Shown here: one piece after another, positions 56,207-64,000 of the stretch
Layout: the number at the start of each line of letters is the position of its first letter
Numbering within the stretch: position 1 is the stretch's first letter
Origin: Ignavibacteriota bacterium
GTDB lineage: Bacteria > Bacteroidota > Ignavibacteria > Ignavibacteriales > Ignavibacteriaceae
Length of the DNA stretch: 64,000 bases
Assembly (NCBI GenBank): GCA_013285425.1
Contig: CP053447.1
Location: forward strand, 1,432,001 to 1,496,000
Reading direction: 5' to 3'
The notes under the pieces: generated by a model
Told to the model about the DNA's origin: nothing
The model's input: only the letters and a program-made list of their open reading frames with translations
Database searches by the model: none
Made by a program: the position numbers and the translations under genes

Positions 56207-59019
56207 CAGAAATCCCATCCGAAGAAAAACTGATAGAATAAACCCGGCTGTAAGCGGGTAAAATCTTTCTCAATCTTTTTTCCAATATCATATCTCAAAA
56301 CTACAACATTAAACAGGTTAAATCTTATACCTCCGCCTATACTTCCATAAGTAGTTTTATATTCCTTATCCCAGGCACTTCCTATATCAAAAAATGCTGC
56401 GCCGCGTATTCCGAAAAATCCTATATCAAGAATCGGAAACTTAATAACTATCTGATCGATAAGTGGAAATCTGAACTCAAGTGAAGACAACCACATTTTT
56501 TCACCTCTGATAGACCAGCGCGGCCATCCTCTTAAATCCCAGCTTCCGCCCATAAAATATCTGCGCGCTTCTTTACCTTCATTATAAAATAATCCTAATC
56601 GTAATGCCAATGCTGTCTGATAACTTAATCTCTGATAAATCCGGTAATCAGCTATTATACTGAAATAATTAATATTACTGTATTTTATATCGCTTGTATA
56701 TCCGAGAAGCAGCAAAAATCTTGATCCATCAAGCGGACCGCTTGGTCCCCATAATGAATTATCGTGCACATAAGCGGCAGAATTACTTAACATCAGTGAT
56801 TTTCGCGATGTTATACCTTCGATAACTTCACGGTCAGAATTTATCAGAGTAACAGTGTATTCAAGTCTATTAAATTTAGAAATTGGATAACTGAGAAACG
56901 TTGAACCGCCAAAACTTCTTTCAAAAAAGAACTCATCCGATTCTCTTATATCATATCTGTTACCGCTGAAATTAAAAACTCCAAATCCGTAATTAACTCT
57001 TTTGGAGAGATTAATTTTCTGCAATGCAACATTAAAACTTCTTAGTATATCGCTTTGAACAGTGGCAGTATTATAAAGCAGAAATAAATATTTATCATCT
57101 CCCAGCATATCGCTTAGTCCTAATATTGCACCGCCGCTTGTTCCAAAAACAGGATTGGTCGAGACTACTCCTGTTGCAAGATCAAGCGAGTATTCTTTTT
57201 CGTACTCAACTTTTTTTATATCAAAAGTATTTCCACTAATACCTGCTGTCCATCTGCCATACGCTTTACTAAGATCCATCGTCAAAGTTTCAGTTGAGTC
57301 ATTATTTTTATTATTTAAATTCATCTGATAAAGATGGAATGAAAAATTCTGAAAGCCGGCAAAAATTAAGATAGAATCAATCATTAAACGCGGATCAAAA
57401 GCGCTTGTTAAAAAGTAAGTTACTTTATTTAGCTCTTTTATATCTGTATTCTGCTGAAGATTCATACTCCACACATTTCTTATACCATCAGCATCTGAAG
57501 TAATAAATAATTCCTTTTTGTCAACAGATAAAACCGGATTGTAATTATTAAATTGATTATAGGTAAGATATTTAATTTCTTTGGTTGAAAGATTGCAGGA
57601 GAATATATTATATTTTTTTTGAAAAGCACCCGAAGTTCTGTCGGATGAAAAATAAATTTCATCATTCAAACCAAAGCTTGGGTCTCTGTCGTCATAATAA
57701 TCATTTGTTAATCTTGATAAAGAATCCTGAACAATATCATATATATAAATATCGCCATATCCTTTTTGGTCAACAGCCTGAAAAACAATTCTGTTTCCGT
57801 TAGCTGAAAACTTTGGTGATGTTATATAAATAAGATAATCTTTCTGCAGGGATTTAATAATCTTGTTTTCTTTAACCGAGAAAAAATGAATTGCATCAGT
57901 TGCATCGCTTTTGGCTACAAATGCCAGCAGTCCATCTTTGGAAATATCAATTGCAGATTGCAGTAAATGAAATGCTTCAAGTTCAGATGTTTGTTCGGCT
58001 GAAATTACTAATTCCGGATCTTCAGCAGGAATCATATCTTCATCTAACTCAACCCTGTAAATTGAAGAGTATCCCGTTCTGTTTGCAACGAAGTAGATAA
58101 AATCTTTTTTGTCCAGTTTATAATGCACAGGTGAAAAGTTGAAACCAAAATCAGTCAGTTGTTTTGCACCGACATTAATTGGCATTTCTGATTGATAAAG
58201 CGGAAAATATTTTTTTCTTAGATAATACAGCCATTCAATATCTATTTGTTCTATCTTCATTCCCAGTACATCTTCTATTACATCATTAAAAGATGAATAC
58301 ATCCAGAAATTTTCCAGCATCATTTCAATTTTTTCAGCTCCGTATTGCTCACCAACAAACTCAAGAAAACTCTGTCCTTCCTTATACATCAGAAAAGTTC
58401 CCGAAATTTTCCAGATATTTTGAATTCCGAAGTGATAGTTATTTAATACTGCATCGCGCATAACCATTTCGGCTTGTGCATCAGGTTTTGTAGAATAATA
58501 TTCAGCAAGACCTTCTACAAACCATAAAGGCGGCATCCTGTCAGTTGATAATCTATGATCGCGCAGCACTCTGAAAATTTTATTGGTCATAAAAACATGC
58601 ACAAGTTCATGTCTGATAACATGCCGGAAATCCGTCAATGAACCGGTTGATGGAATAACAACCCTTCCTTTAAGAAACTCAAAAAATCCTCCAACACCTT
58701 CGGGTATAAAACCCGGAGTAACATTAGTTTGCTGAAAATGATTTGAAGTATTATAAAAGATAAGCGGAATTTTTCTGGTAATTATATTATTCGTTTTAAC
58801 TTTCAGTTCATCAAAAACTTCTTCTGCAATCCCCGCACCTATCTCTGCAATTATTTCCGTTTCTCCATAGTAATAAACATTAAAATGCTCAGTCCGCAGA
58901 ATCTTCCAGTCAAAATCTTCATATTGAACTTTATTTCTGCCGAAGTAATAGAACTGTGCATAAGAAATCTGAAAAGATATCAGACACAGCAGCAGTGAAT
59001 ATTTCAGTGCGCTTTTCAA
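56206..59019 (-). CDS. Peptidase MA-like / TolB-propeller / Omp85-type barrel fusion protein
   Basis: 937 residues from TTG 59019, with signal peptide (YSLLLCLISFQISYAQ). A gluzincin-type metallopeptidase head: zinc motif HELVH at 137-141 and EGLAEYYS (E169, E173). A long central WD40/TolB-like propeller (about 290-580: KFSANGNRIVFQAVDQKGYG, DRDPSFGLNDEIYFSSDRTS). A C-terminal BamA-like barrel (about 620-937) with GGSWDLRGWPRWSIRGEKMW, GIRGAAFFDIGSAW and the terminal aromatic residue of outer-membrane proteins (FFFGWDF). Combining protease, propeller and barrel in one polypeptide is notable. Possibly a surface protease or assembly factor. Confidence 0.8.
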   Translation of the reverse strand: MKSALKYSLLLCLISFQISYAQFYYFGRNKVQYEDFDWKILRTEHFNVYYYGETEIIAEIGAGIAEEVFDELKVKTNNIITRKIPLIFYNTSNHFQQTNVTPGFIPEGVGGFFEFLKGRVVIPSTGSLTDFRHVIRHELVHVFMTNKIFRVLRDHRLSTDRMPPLWFVEGLAEYYSTKPDAQAEMVMRDAVLNNYHFGIQNIWKISGTFLMYKEGQSFLEFVGEQYGAEKIEMMLENFWMYSSFNDVIEDVLGMKIEQIDIEWLYYLRKKYFPLYQSEMPINVGAKQLTDFGFNFSPVHYKLDKKDFIYFVANRTGYSSIYRVELDEDMIPAEDPELVISAEQTSELEAFHLLQSAIDISKDGLLAFVAKSDATDAIHFFSVKENKIIKSLQKDYLIYITSPKFSANGNRIVFQAVDQKGYGDIYIYDIVQDSLSRLTNDYYDDRDPSFGLNDEIYFSSDRTSGAFQKKYNIFSCNLSTKEIKYLTYNQFNNYNPVLSVDKKELFITSDADGIRNVWSMNLQQNTDIKELNKVTYFLTSAFDPRLMIDSILIFAGFQNFSFHLYQMNLNNKNNDSTETLTMDLSKAYGRWTAGISGNTFDIKKVEYEKEYSLDLATGVVSTNPVFGTSGGAILGLSDMLGDDKYLFLLYNTATVQSDILRSFNVALQKINLSKRVNYGFGVFNFSGNRYDIRESDEFFFERSFGGSTFLSYPISKFNRLEYTVTLINSDREVIEGITSRKSLMLSNSAAYVHDNSLWGPSGPLDGSRFLLLLGYTSDIKYSNINYFSIIADYRIYQRLSYQTALALRLGLFYNEGKEARRYFMGGSWDLRGWPRWSIRGEKMWLSSLEFRFPLIDQIVIKFPILDIGFFGIRGAAFFDIGSAWDKEYKTTYGSIGGGIRFNLFNVVVLRYDIGKKIEKDFTRLQPGLFYQFFFGWDF

Positions 59020-59037
59020 ATAATTAATTGGTTATTG

Positions 59038-60072
59038 TCAGCTAAGTTTTTCTTTAAGCGTGTGGATATTATCAATTTCGCTTGGATCATATCCTCTTAA
59101 TATACCTGTGTAATAACTTATCCAATCCGAAAGATAAATCAAATCCAATAGTCTGACCTTAAAATTATCTTCAGTGCTTTTTAGTACAAGGATTTCTACA
59201 CCGGCTTTTTCAAATAATTCTTTAAGGATGGAAAATCTTTTTTGGGTCTGAGGATGATAATTATCATCTATTATGCTGATTATCTTTGAATGAAATGTCT
59301 TCTCCTGATAAGATTCCCACCCTATAATTTCATTGTGATTCATTTCAGGTACTTCGTGATGAAATGCATGCAATTTGGAATTTTCGTTAAGCTGACATTT
59401 TAATCTGTAGCCGACTGAGTTTGTAGAATCTGATACAGAATAAATAACCGGAATAAATCCAATCAGTGATTTGGCAAGTGTGATGGCATGATTATCTTCA
59501 GCCGAATACAATAATCCTTTTTGCTGCCAGATTAGTCTGATCCTTTCAACCAAATCTGTCTGATTGCTAATCAGTCTTAAGTGCTGAAATAATCTGAGGA
59601 GTGAAAAGAAACTTAATCCAAGTGCATATCGCGGCTGAAATCCCTTTTGCAGTTTTATATTACAGATATTATTAGCTTCAGCAAGCTCAGCAATTTTTCC
59701 GCCTGTTGAAATACAAATAATTTTACAATTTGATTTAATTGCTTCATTCAATGCAGAAATAGTTTCTTCAGTATTTCCTGAATAAGAAGAGGCAATAAAC
59801 AGTGTTTTTTCATTTGCATATTTTGGTAAATTATAATTCCTGTTAACCGAATAAGGTACCGTCAATTCATCCGCAATAAAATTTCTTAAAAGATCTGCAC
59901 TGATTGCAGATCCGCCTAAACCGCTAACGATAATATTGTTTATATCCTTTTTATCAATCTCAGGAATATTTAATTCATTCTTCCATGCATATTCAATTTG
60001 CTGATATGAATTAATCAAAACATCAAATTGATTTTGTGGATCATACTTTTGAACATATTCTTTTATTTTCAT
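59038..60072 (-). CDS. Bifunctional phosphoglucose/phosphomannose isomerase
   Basis: 344 residues. SIS-domain signatures: SGLGGSAISADLLRNF, ASSYSGNTEETISALNEA and ICISTGGKIAELAE; NSKLHAFHHEVPEMNHNEIIG carries the isomerase histidine. It interconverts fructose-6-phosphate with glucose-6- and mannose-6-phosphate. It lies between ptsI (2 bases upstream) and the barrel protein, so sugar phosphate metabolism and the PTS may be coexpressed. Confidence 0.88.
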   Translation of the reverse strand: MKIKEYVQKYDPQNQFDVLINSYQQIEYAWKNELNIPEIDKKDINNIIVSGLGGSAISADLLRNFIADELTVPYSVNRNYNLPKYANEKTLFIASSYSGNTEETISALNEAIKSNCKIICISTGGKIAELAEANNICNIKLQKGFQPRYALGLSFFSLLRLFQHLRLISNQTDLVERIRLIWQQKGLLYSAEDNHAITLAKSLIGFIPVIYSVSDSTNSVGYRLKCQLNENSKLHAFHHEVPEMNHNEIIGWESYQEKTFHSKIISIIDDNYHPQTQKRFSILKELFEKAGVEILVLKSTEDNFKVRLLDLIYLSDWISYYTGILRGYDPSEIDNIHTLKEKLS

Positions 60073-60074
60073 AA

Positions 60075-61841
60075 TTATATAATATTCCTTGTTCTTGAAA
60101 TGTTATTGTCCTCAAAAAATTTCTGCACTTTCTTTTGAATGTCTATTTCAGTTTTACAGAGTAAACATTCATTGGCAAGAATTTTTGCTTTCTTAAAATC
60201 AAAACTTCTGATAATTCTCTTTGCATTAAGAATTGTAGCGGGGCTCATACTTAAAGAATCCAAACCTAAACCAACTAATAGAGGGATTGCAAGTGTATCG
60301 GCTGCCATTTCACCGCAGATGCTTACCGGTACTTTGCCTTTTTTTGCTTCTCTTACAATATGTGCAATGGTTCTTATTACAACAGGACTGAATTCCTGAT
60401 ACAAATTTGAAACCTGATCATTACCCCTGTCAACTGCCATTAAATATTGAATCAAATCATTTGTTCCGATGCTTACAAAATCAATTTCATCAGAAAATTC
60501 TTTAGCCATAACAGCAGCAGATGGTACTTCTACCATTATACCAATTTTCATCTGATTATCGAATTTAATTTTTTCTTTTCTAAGTTCGCTTTTACATTCC
60601 TGAATCAGTTTTATTGACCGCCATATTTCTTCAAGAGTTGTAATCATAGGTATCATAAATTTTACATTTTTATTTTCACTTGCTTTTAATACTGCACGGA
60701 TCTGAGCTTTAAATAAATTTTCGTTTTCCAGCAGAAATCTTATTCCACGCAAACCAAGAAAAGGATTCGGTTCCCTGTATTCATTAATCCTGAATTTATC
60801 TCCGCCGATATCATAAGCCCGGATAGTTAAGATTTTCGGATACATCCTTGAAGCAAGTTTAGAATATATCTCAGTCTGCTCTTTTTCATCCGGAAATGAG
60901 CCAAGCTCATTCAGGATTTGTTCTGTCCTGTAAAGTCCTATACCATTTGCACCAGTTGTAAGAACCAGATCAATTTCACCTGAAACATCAACATTAGCTT
61001 CAATATTAATTTCCTTGCCATCTAAGGTTTTAGCCGGTAGGTTTTTTAATTCTTCTAATCCTTTTTGAAGAATCAGAAGTCGTTCTTGCTTTTCCCGGAA
61101 AAACTCTAACTGAACTTCGGTTGGATTGGTAATTACATAACCGTGGAATCCATCAACTACAATCTGTTCACCATCCTTGATAAGCTGAGTAGCTTTCTGA
61201 GTTCCAACAACCGCGGGAAGATTAAGCGATCGGGAAATAATTGCAGCATGCGAAGTTAATCCGCCGTGATCAGTAACAAACGCTAATGCTTCTCTACGGG
61301 AGAATAATAAAGTATCAGCCGGTGTTAATGATTCGCTTACCACAATAAGGTTTTTTTCTATTTTCGACTGCCACCGTTTCTTCTGCAGATTACGGATTAT
61401 TCTTTGCTTTATATCTTCAATATCATGTGCACGTTCTTTCATATATGATTCGTGTGAAATTATCATCAACTCCTGATATTTGGAAATTTCATCAGCAACA
61501 ACAAACTCAGGCTGAACCATTTCATTGCGGATCCTTTCTCTTATATGCTCCAAAAGAATAGGATCATCAAGAATCATCAATTGAGCTTCGAAAATTGCAG
61601 CACGGACTCCATCCATTTTTTCTCGTGCAAAACCAAATATTTTATTCAGTTCTTTTTTTGATTGTTTTAATGCCTCTTGAAAATTATTTATAGCTTCATC
61701 AGCATTTACAATTGGAGTTTTGTTTATCTCAAGCTTTTCTTTGGAAAACAAAAAAGCTTTTCCAATTACGATACCGGGCGCTGCGGCAATACCGGTTACT
61801 TTATTATCAGCGTTTTTATAAATTTCTCTAAAAGATTTCAT
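60075..61841 (-). CDS. ptsI: PTS enzyme I (phosphoenolpyruvate-protein phosphotransferase)
   Basis: 588 residues, standard length. It takes phosphate from phosphoenolpyruvate. The active histidine is H198 in GGLTSHAAIISRSLNLPAVVG; the PEP-binding parts are FLGLRGIRFLLEN, GIMVEVPSAA and DFVSIGTNDLIQYLM, with CGEMAAD near the end. It overlaps ptsH by four bases and forms a unit with it. Confidence 0.95.
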   Translation of the reverse strand: MKSFREIYKNADNKVTGIAAAPGIVIGKAFLFSKEKLEINKTPIVNADEAINNFQEALKQSKKELNKIFGFAREKMDGVRAAIFEAQLMILDDPILLEHIRERIRNEMVQPEFVVADEISKYQELMIISHESYMKERAHDIEDIKQRIIRNLQKKRWQSKIEKNLIVVSESLTPADTLLFSRREALAFVTDHGGLTSHAAIISRSLNLPAVVGTQKATQLIKDGEQIVVDGFHGYVITNPTEVQLEFFREKQERLLILQKGLEELKNLPAKTLDGKEINIEANVDVSGEIDLVLTTGANGIGLYRTEQILNELGSFPDEKEQTEIYSKLASRMYPKILTIRAYDIGGDKFRINEYREPNPFLGLRGIRFLLENENLFKAQIRAVLKASENKNVKFMIPMITTLEEIWRSIKLIQECKSELRKEKIKFDNQMKIGIMVEVPSAAVMAKEFSDEIDFVSIGTNDLIQYLMAVDRGNDQVSNLYQEFSPVVIRTIAHIVREAKKGKVPVSICGEMAADTLAIPLLVGLGLDSLSMSPATILNAKRIIRSFDFKKAKILANECLLCKTEIDIQKKVQKFFEDNNISRTRNII

Positions 61842-62104
61842 AATTCATCAAATCCCCTTTCAAAGTATGCTGAAATTTCTTCACAAGCTTGTTGTTCATC
61901 AGGACCATCAAAAGTAAGTTTTAGCTCAGAGCCAATATCGGCTGCTAAAGTCATTACGCCAATAATACTTTTACCATTAATGCTCATTCCATCACGGTAA
62001 ATGAAAAAATCACTTTTGTATTTAGCAGCAAGTTTAACGATAGTTGCTGCTGGTCTTGTATGCAGCCCTGCTTTGTTAACAATCTTTACTGTTTTTTCAA
62101 TCAT
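61838..62104 (-). CDS. ptsH: PTS phosphocarrier protein HPr
   Basis: 88 residues. Phosphorylated H15 is in NKAGLHTRPAA, and S46, the regulatory serine for HPr kinase, is in SINGKSIIGVMTLAA. It transfers phosphate from enzyme I to sugar-specific EII proteins, none of which is in the window. Start ATG overlaps the upstream TAA. Confidence 0.95.
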   Translation of the reverse strand: MIEKTVKIVNKAGLHTRPAATIVKLAAKYKSDFFIYRDGMSINGKSIIGVMTLAADIGSELKLTFDGPDEQQACEEISAYFERGFDEL

Positions 62105-63099
62105 TATTTATTTCTTTTGATTAATAAATCTGCAAGCCAATAGAAAATTTCTATTCTGGATTTATCTGATAAATTATCAATTGACCTTAAAGCATTTTCA
62201 GTCCGTATAATTATTGCTTTCTTAGCTTCATCCAATACACCTAATTTTTCATAAAGTCTTTTATATTTTTCAATCTGATTAGATCGAATTCCTTTGTTCT
62301 TAATAACTTTTAATAAGTCTTCTTTATCTTTACCAGTTGCTCTATCTAAAGCAACAATAAATAAAAAAGTTTTTTTCCCTTCAAGCAAATCCCCGCCGAT
62401 TCTTTTTCCAAACTCAGCTTTATCTGCGGTAATATCAAGAAGATCATCCTGTATCTGGAATGCAATTCCTAAATGTTTTCCATAATCAGATAATGATTTT
62501 ATGTCATTATTTTTTCCATTTCCAAGATAAGCACCAATTTCACAGCAGGTTTGAAGCAAAGCAGCGGTCTTCTTTGATATCATATCAATATATTCTTCAA
62601 GAGATACATTTGCCTTTCTTTCAAAATCGGTATCAAGACTTTGTCCCTCGCATACTTTTACCAATCCATTTGTAAAAGAACTAATTACCTGTTGAGCATT
62701 TATATTACAATCTTTTAACAAATACTCGTAAGCAACTGCTAAAAGAGAATCACCGGCAAGAATTGCAGTATTTAAATTATATTTTTTATGCAATGTCAGA
62801 TTACCTCTTCTCAGATCAGCATTATCCATTATATCATCGTGGACTAATGTAAAATTGTGCAGCATCTCAACAGATAAAGAAGCATTTAAAACCTTTTGCG
62901 GCTCTGCACCAACAGCCATTGCTGATAAGATAACCAGTAGAGGTCTTAATCTTTTACCGCAGCTTTCTAAAATATAAGATGAAGGACCATATAAAGATTC
63001 AGGTTTTCTTTTCTTTAAAGCATTCGCAAGTTTTTTATCAATTATAGCTCTCTGCTGTTCGTAAAACTTATTGAATTTACTATAATCAGAATCTTTCAA
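62104..63099 (-). CDS. Polyprenyl (geranylgeranyl/farnesyl-type) diphosphate synthase
   Basis: 331 residues. Two aspartate-rich motifs: LVHDDIMDNADLRRG and FQIQDDLLDITADKAEFGK; CGKRLRPLLVILSAMAVG lies before the first. It condenses isopentenyl diphosphate with allylic diphosphates. Chain length cannot be fixed by eye. The TTG at 63099 overlaps the upstream fni stop by four bases (TTGA). Confidence 0.9.
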   Translation of the reverse strand: MKDSDYSKFNKFYEQQRAIIDKKLANALKKRKPESLYGPSSYILESCGKRLRPLLVILSAMAVGAEPQKVLNASLSVEMLHNFTLVHDDIMDNADLRRGNLTLHKKYNLNTAILAGDSLLAVAYEYLLKDCNINAQQVISSFTNGLVKVCEGQSLDTDFERKANVSLEEYIDMISKKTAALLQTCCEIGAYLGNGKNNDIKSLSDYGKHLGIAFQIQDDLLDITADKAEFGKRIGGDLLEGKKTFLFIVALDRATGKDKEDLLKVIKNKGIRSNQIEKYKRLYEKLGVLDEAKKAIIIRTENALRSIDNLSDKSRIEIFYWLADLLIKRNK

Positions 63100-64000
63100 A
63101 ATAGAAATTCCTTTCTTATGATTTTACCTTTTTTTAATTCATTAAGATTTTTTGAGCCAGTTAAAAACATTACTTTCTTAAGATAATCAAACCAGTCTTT
63201 AATAAGAGCGATAACACTTTCTTCACCGTTATTAATAAGTGTCTGTAGAATAATTCTTGCTGAAGCGGTTAAATCAGAACCAAGCGCAAATGCAGCAGCA
63301 AGATCATGTGCAGAATTAATTCCGCCTGAACCAATAAGAAGAAAATTAAATTTCTTTTTAAGCGGATAAATTTCTTTCAGACAATAAGCGGTAGGTAATC
63401 CCCAGTCCCAAAAAGGATTTTGAGTTTCTTTGTTTCTCAAAATTTCAACACCAGCCCAGCTTGTTCCGCCTGCACCGGCTACATCAATTCCTTTTACTCC
63501 GGCTTCAAGTAATTTAATTGCAGCACTTTTGCTTATACCGGAACCAACTTCTTTAATAAAGATTGGAACTTTTGATTTGCTTACTAACTTTTCAAGTTTT
63601 TTCAACAAACCTGTAAAATGCGGTTCACCTTCCTTCTGAAGCAATTCCTGCAAAGGATTTAAATGTATATAAAAAGCATCCGCCTCAAGCATATCAATAA
63701 GTTTAAGAATTGCTTTTAATTCTTTTGATTGAACCAACTGCGCTGCACCGATATTACCAAAAACAGGTACAGCAGAAGAATTCTTCCTGATTATTTTATA
63801 ACTATTATGATACTTTTCATCTTCCAAAGCTTGCCTTTGACTTCCTACACCAATAGGAATTTTTAAATATTGCGCTACATTAGAGAGTCTTTCATTTATC
63901 AGCTCTGCTTCACTGGTACCGCCAGTCATACAAGAAATTAAAAACGGGTATTCGATGTTGTATGAAAATAATTTTGTTTTAAAAGAAATTTTGGAAAGAT
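63096..64000 (-). CDS. fni: Type 2 isopentenyl-diphosphate delta-isomerase, 5' end beyond window
   Basis: The frame is open to the right edge (LSKISFKTKLFSYNIEYPFL precedes ISCMTGGTSEAEL), so the start is outside the window. FMN/NADPH-dependent enzyme, with IGVGSQRQAL and IKEVGSGISK, GVKGIDVAGAGGTSW, and IGSGGINSAHDLAAAFALGS motifs. It makes dimethylallyl diphosphate and sits upstream of the polyprenyl synthase, forming an isoprenoid unit. Confidence 0.93.
   Translation of the reverse strand, partial: LSKISFKTKLFSYNIEYPFLISCMTGGTSEAELINERLSNVAQYLKIPIGVGSQRQALEDEKYHNSYKIIRKNSSAVPVFGNIGAAQLVQSKELKAILKLIDMLEADAFYIHLNPLQELLQKEGEPHFTGLLKKLEKLVSKSKVPIFIKEVGSGISKSAAIKLLEAGVKGIDVAGAGGTSWAGVEILRNKETQNPFWDWGLPTAYCLKEIYPLKKKFNFLLIGSGGINSAHDLAAAFALGSDLTASARIILQTLINNGEESVIALIKDWFDYLKKVMFLTGSKNLNELKKGKIIRKEFLF

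Overview
The window looks like a chromosomal segment from a low-GC, AT-rich member of the Bacteroidota/Ignavibacteria side of the FCB group, probably an Ignavibacteriales-like organism known from a genome or metagenome assembly. The evidence is: several large secreted proteins ending in a type IX secretion (T9SS) sorting domain with the YPNPFNPST-type motif, a PorV/PorQ-like outer-membrane protein, a TonB-dependent receptor with a carboxypeptidase-regulatory N-domain, a fused E1 alpha/beta 2-oxoacid dehydrogenase, and lipoproteins with acidic residues straight after the lipobox cysteine. No tRNA, rRNA, CRISPR array, transposase or phage gene was found.

Layout. (1) 1-6979, minus: the SpoIIM / membrane protein / DUF4129 / DUF4350 / MoxR cluster, preceded by apt, an enoyl-CoA hydratase, a PAP2-like membrane protein and a dihydrouridine synthase. 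(2) 7066-11374, minus: CapA-like protein, a histone-H1-like small protein, a large membrane Fe-S oxidoreductase (candidate ETF:menaquinone oxidoreductase) and an alpha/beta hydrolase. (3) 11917-26210, minus: seven surface or secreted genes in one run: a T9SS protein with a FlgD-like end, an OB-fold T9SS protein, a lipoprotein, a TonB-dependent receptor, a PorV-like barrel, a propeller lipoprotein and a phospholipase-D-type nuclease with lamin-tail and OB domains. (4) 26492-31798, minus: E3, E1 and E2 of a 2-oxoacid dehydrogenase complex. (5) 32409-34835, plus: an 11-heme cytochrome lipoprotein and a double-rhodanese lipoprotein, closed by a strong terminator. (6) 34921-39053: bacterioferritin, endonuclease III, phosphohexosamine mutase, DUF58 protein, TPR lipoprotein. 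(7) 39131-48757, minus: four paralogous T9SS cargo genes in tandem, each with its own near-identical terminator. (8) 49207-64000, minus: a tightly packed run of housekeeping and envelope genes (fni, polyprenyl synthase, ptsH, ptsI, PGI/PMI, a peptidase-propeller-barrel protein, a PQQ-propeller lipoprotein, a PEGA protein, prmC, dtd, a phosphomutase-like enzyme, comEC, purE).

The most unusual part is region 7. Unrelated N-terminal domains are joined at the same point (GPPCPVQTP) to one conserved C-terminal chassis. Two copies are a 2.5 kb tandem duplication, and the middle of one copy has been overwritten by sequence from another paralogue. This looks like an active domain-swapping cassette for cell-surface cargo. 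Region 5 (surface multiheme cytochrome plus double rhodanese) and region 3 (surface nuclease with its own receptor and porin-like partners) are also candidates for little-described systems.

A caution: four genes between 1 and 16.3 kb (DUF4350, H1-like, Fe-S oxidoreductase, propeller lipoprotein), and perhaps a fifth (SpoIIM), are each broken by one apparent extra base. Assembly or sequencing error is the simplest explanation, but it must be resolved before any of them is called a pseudogene.
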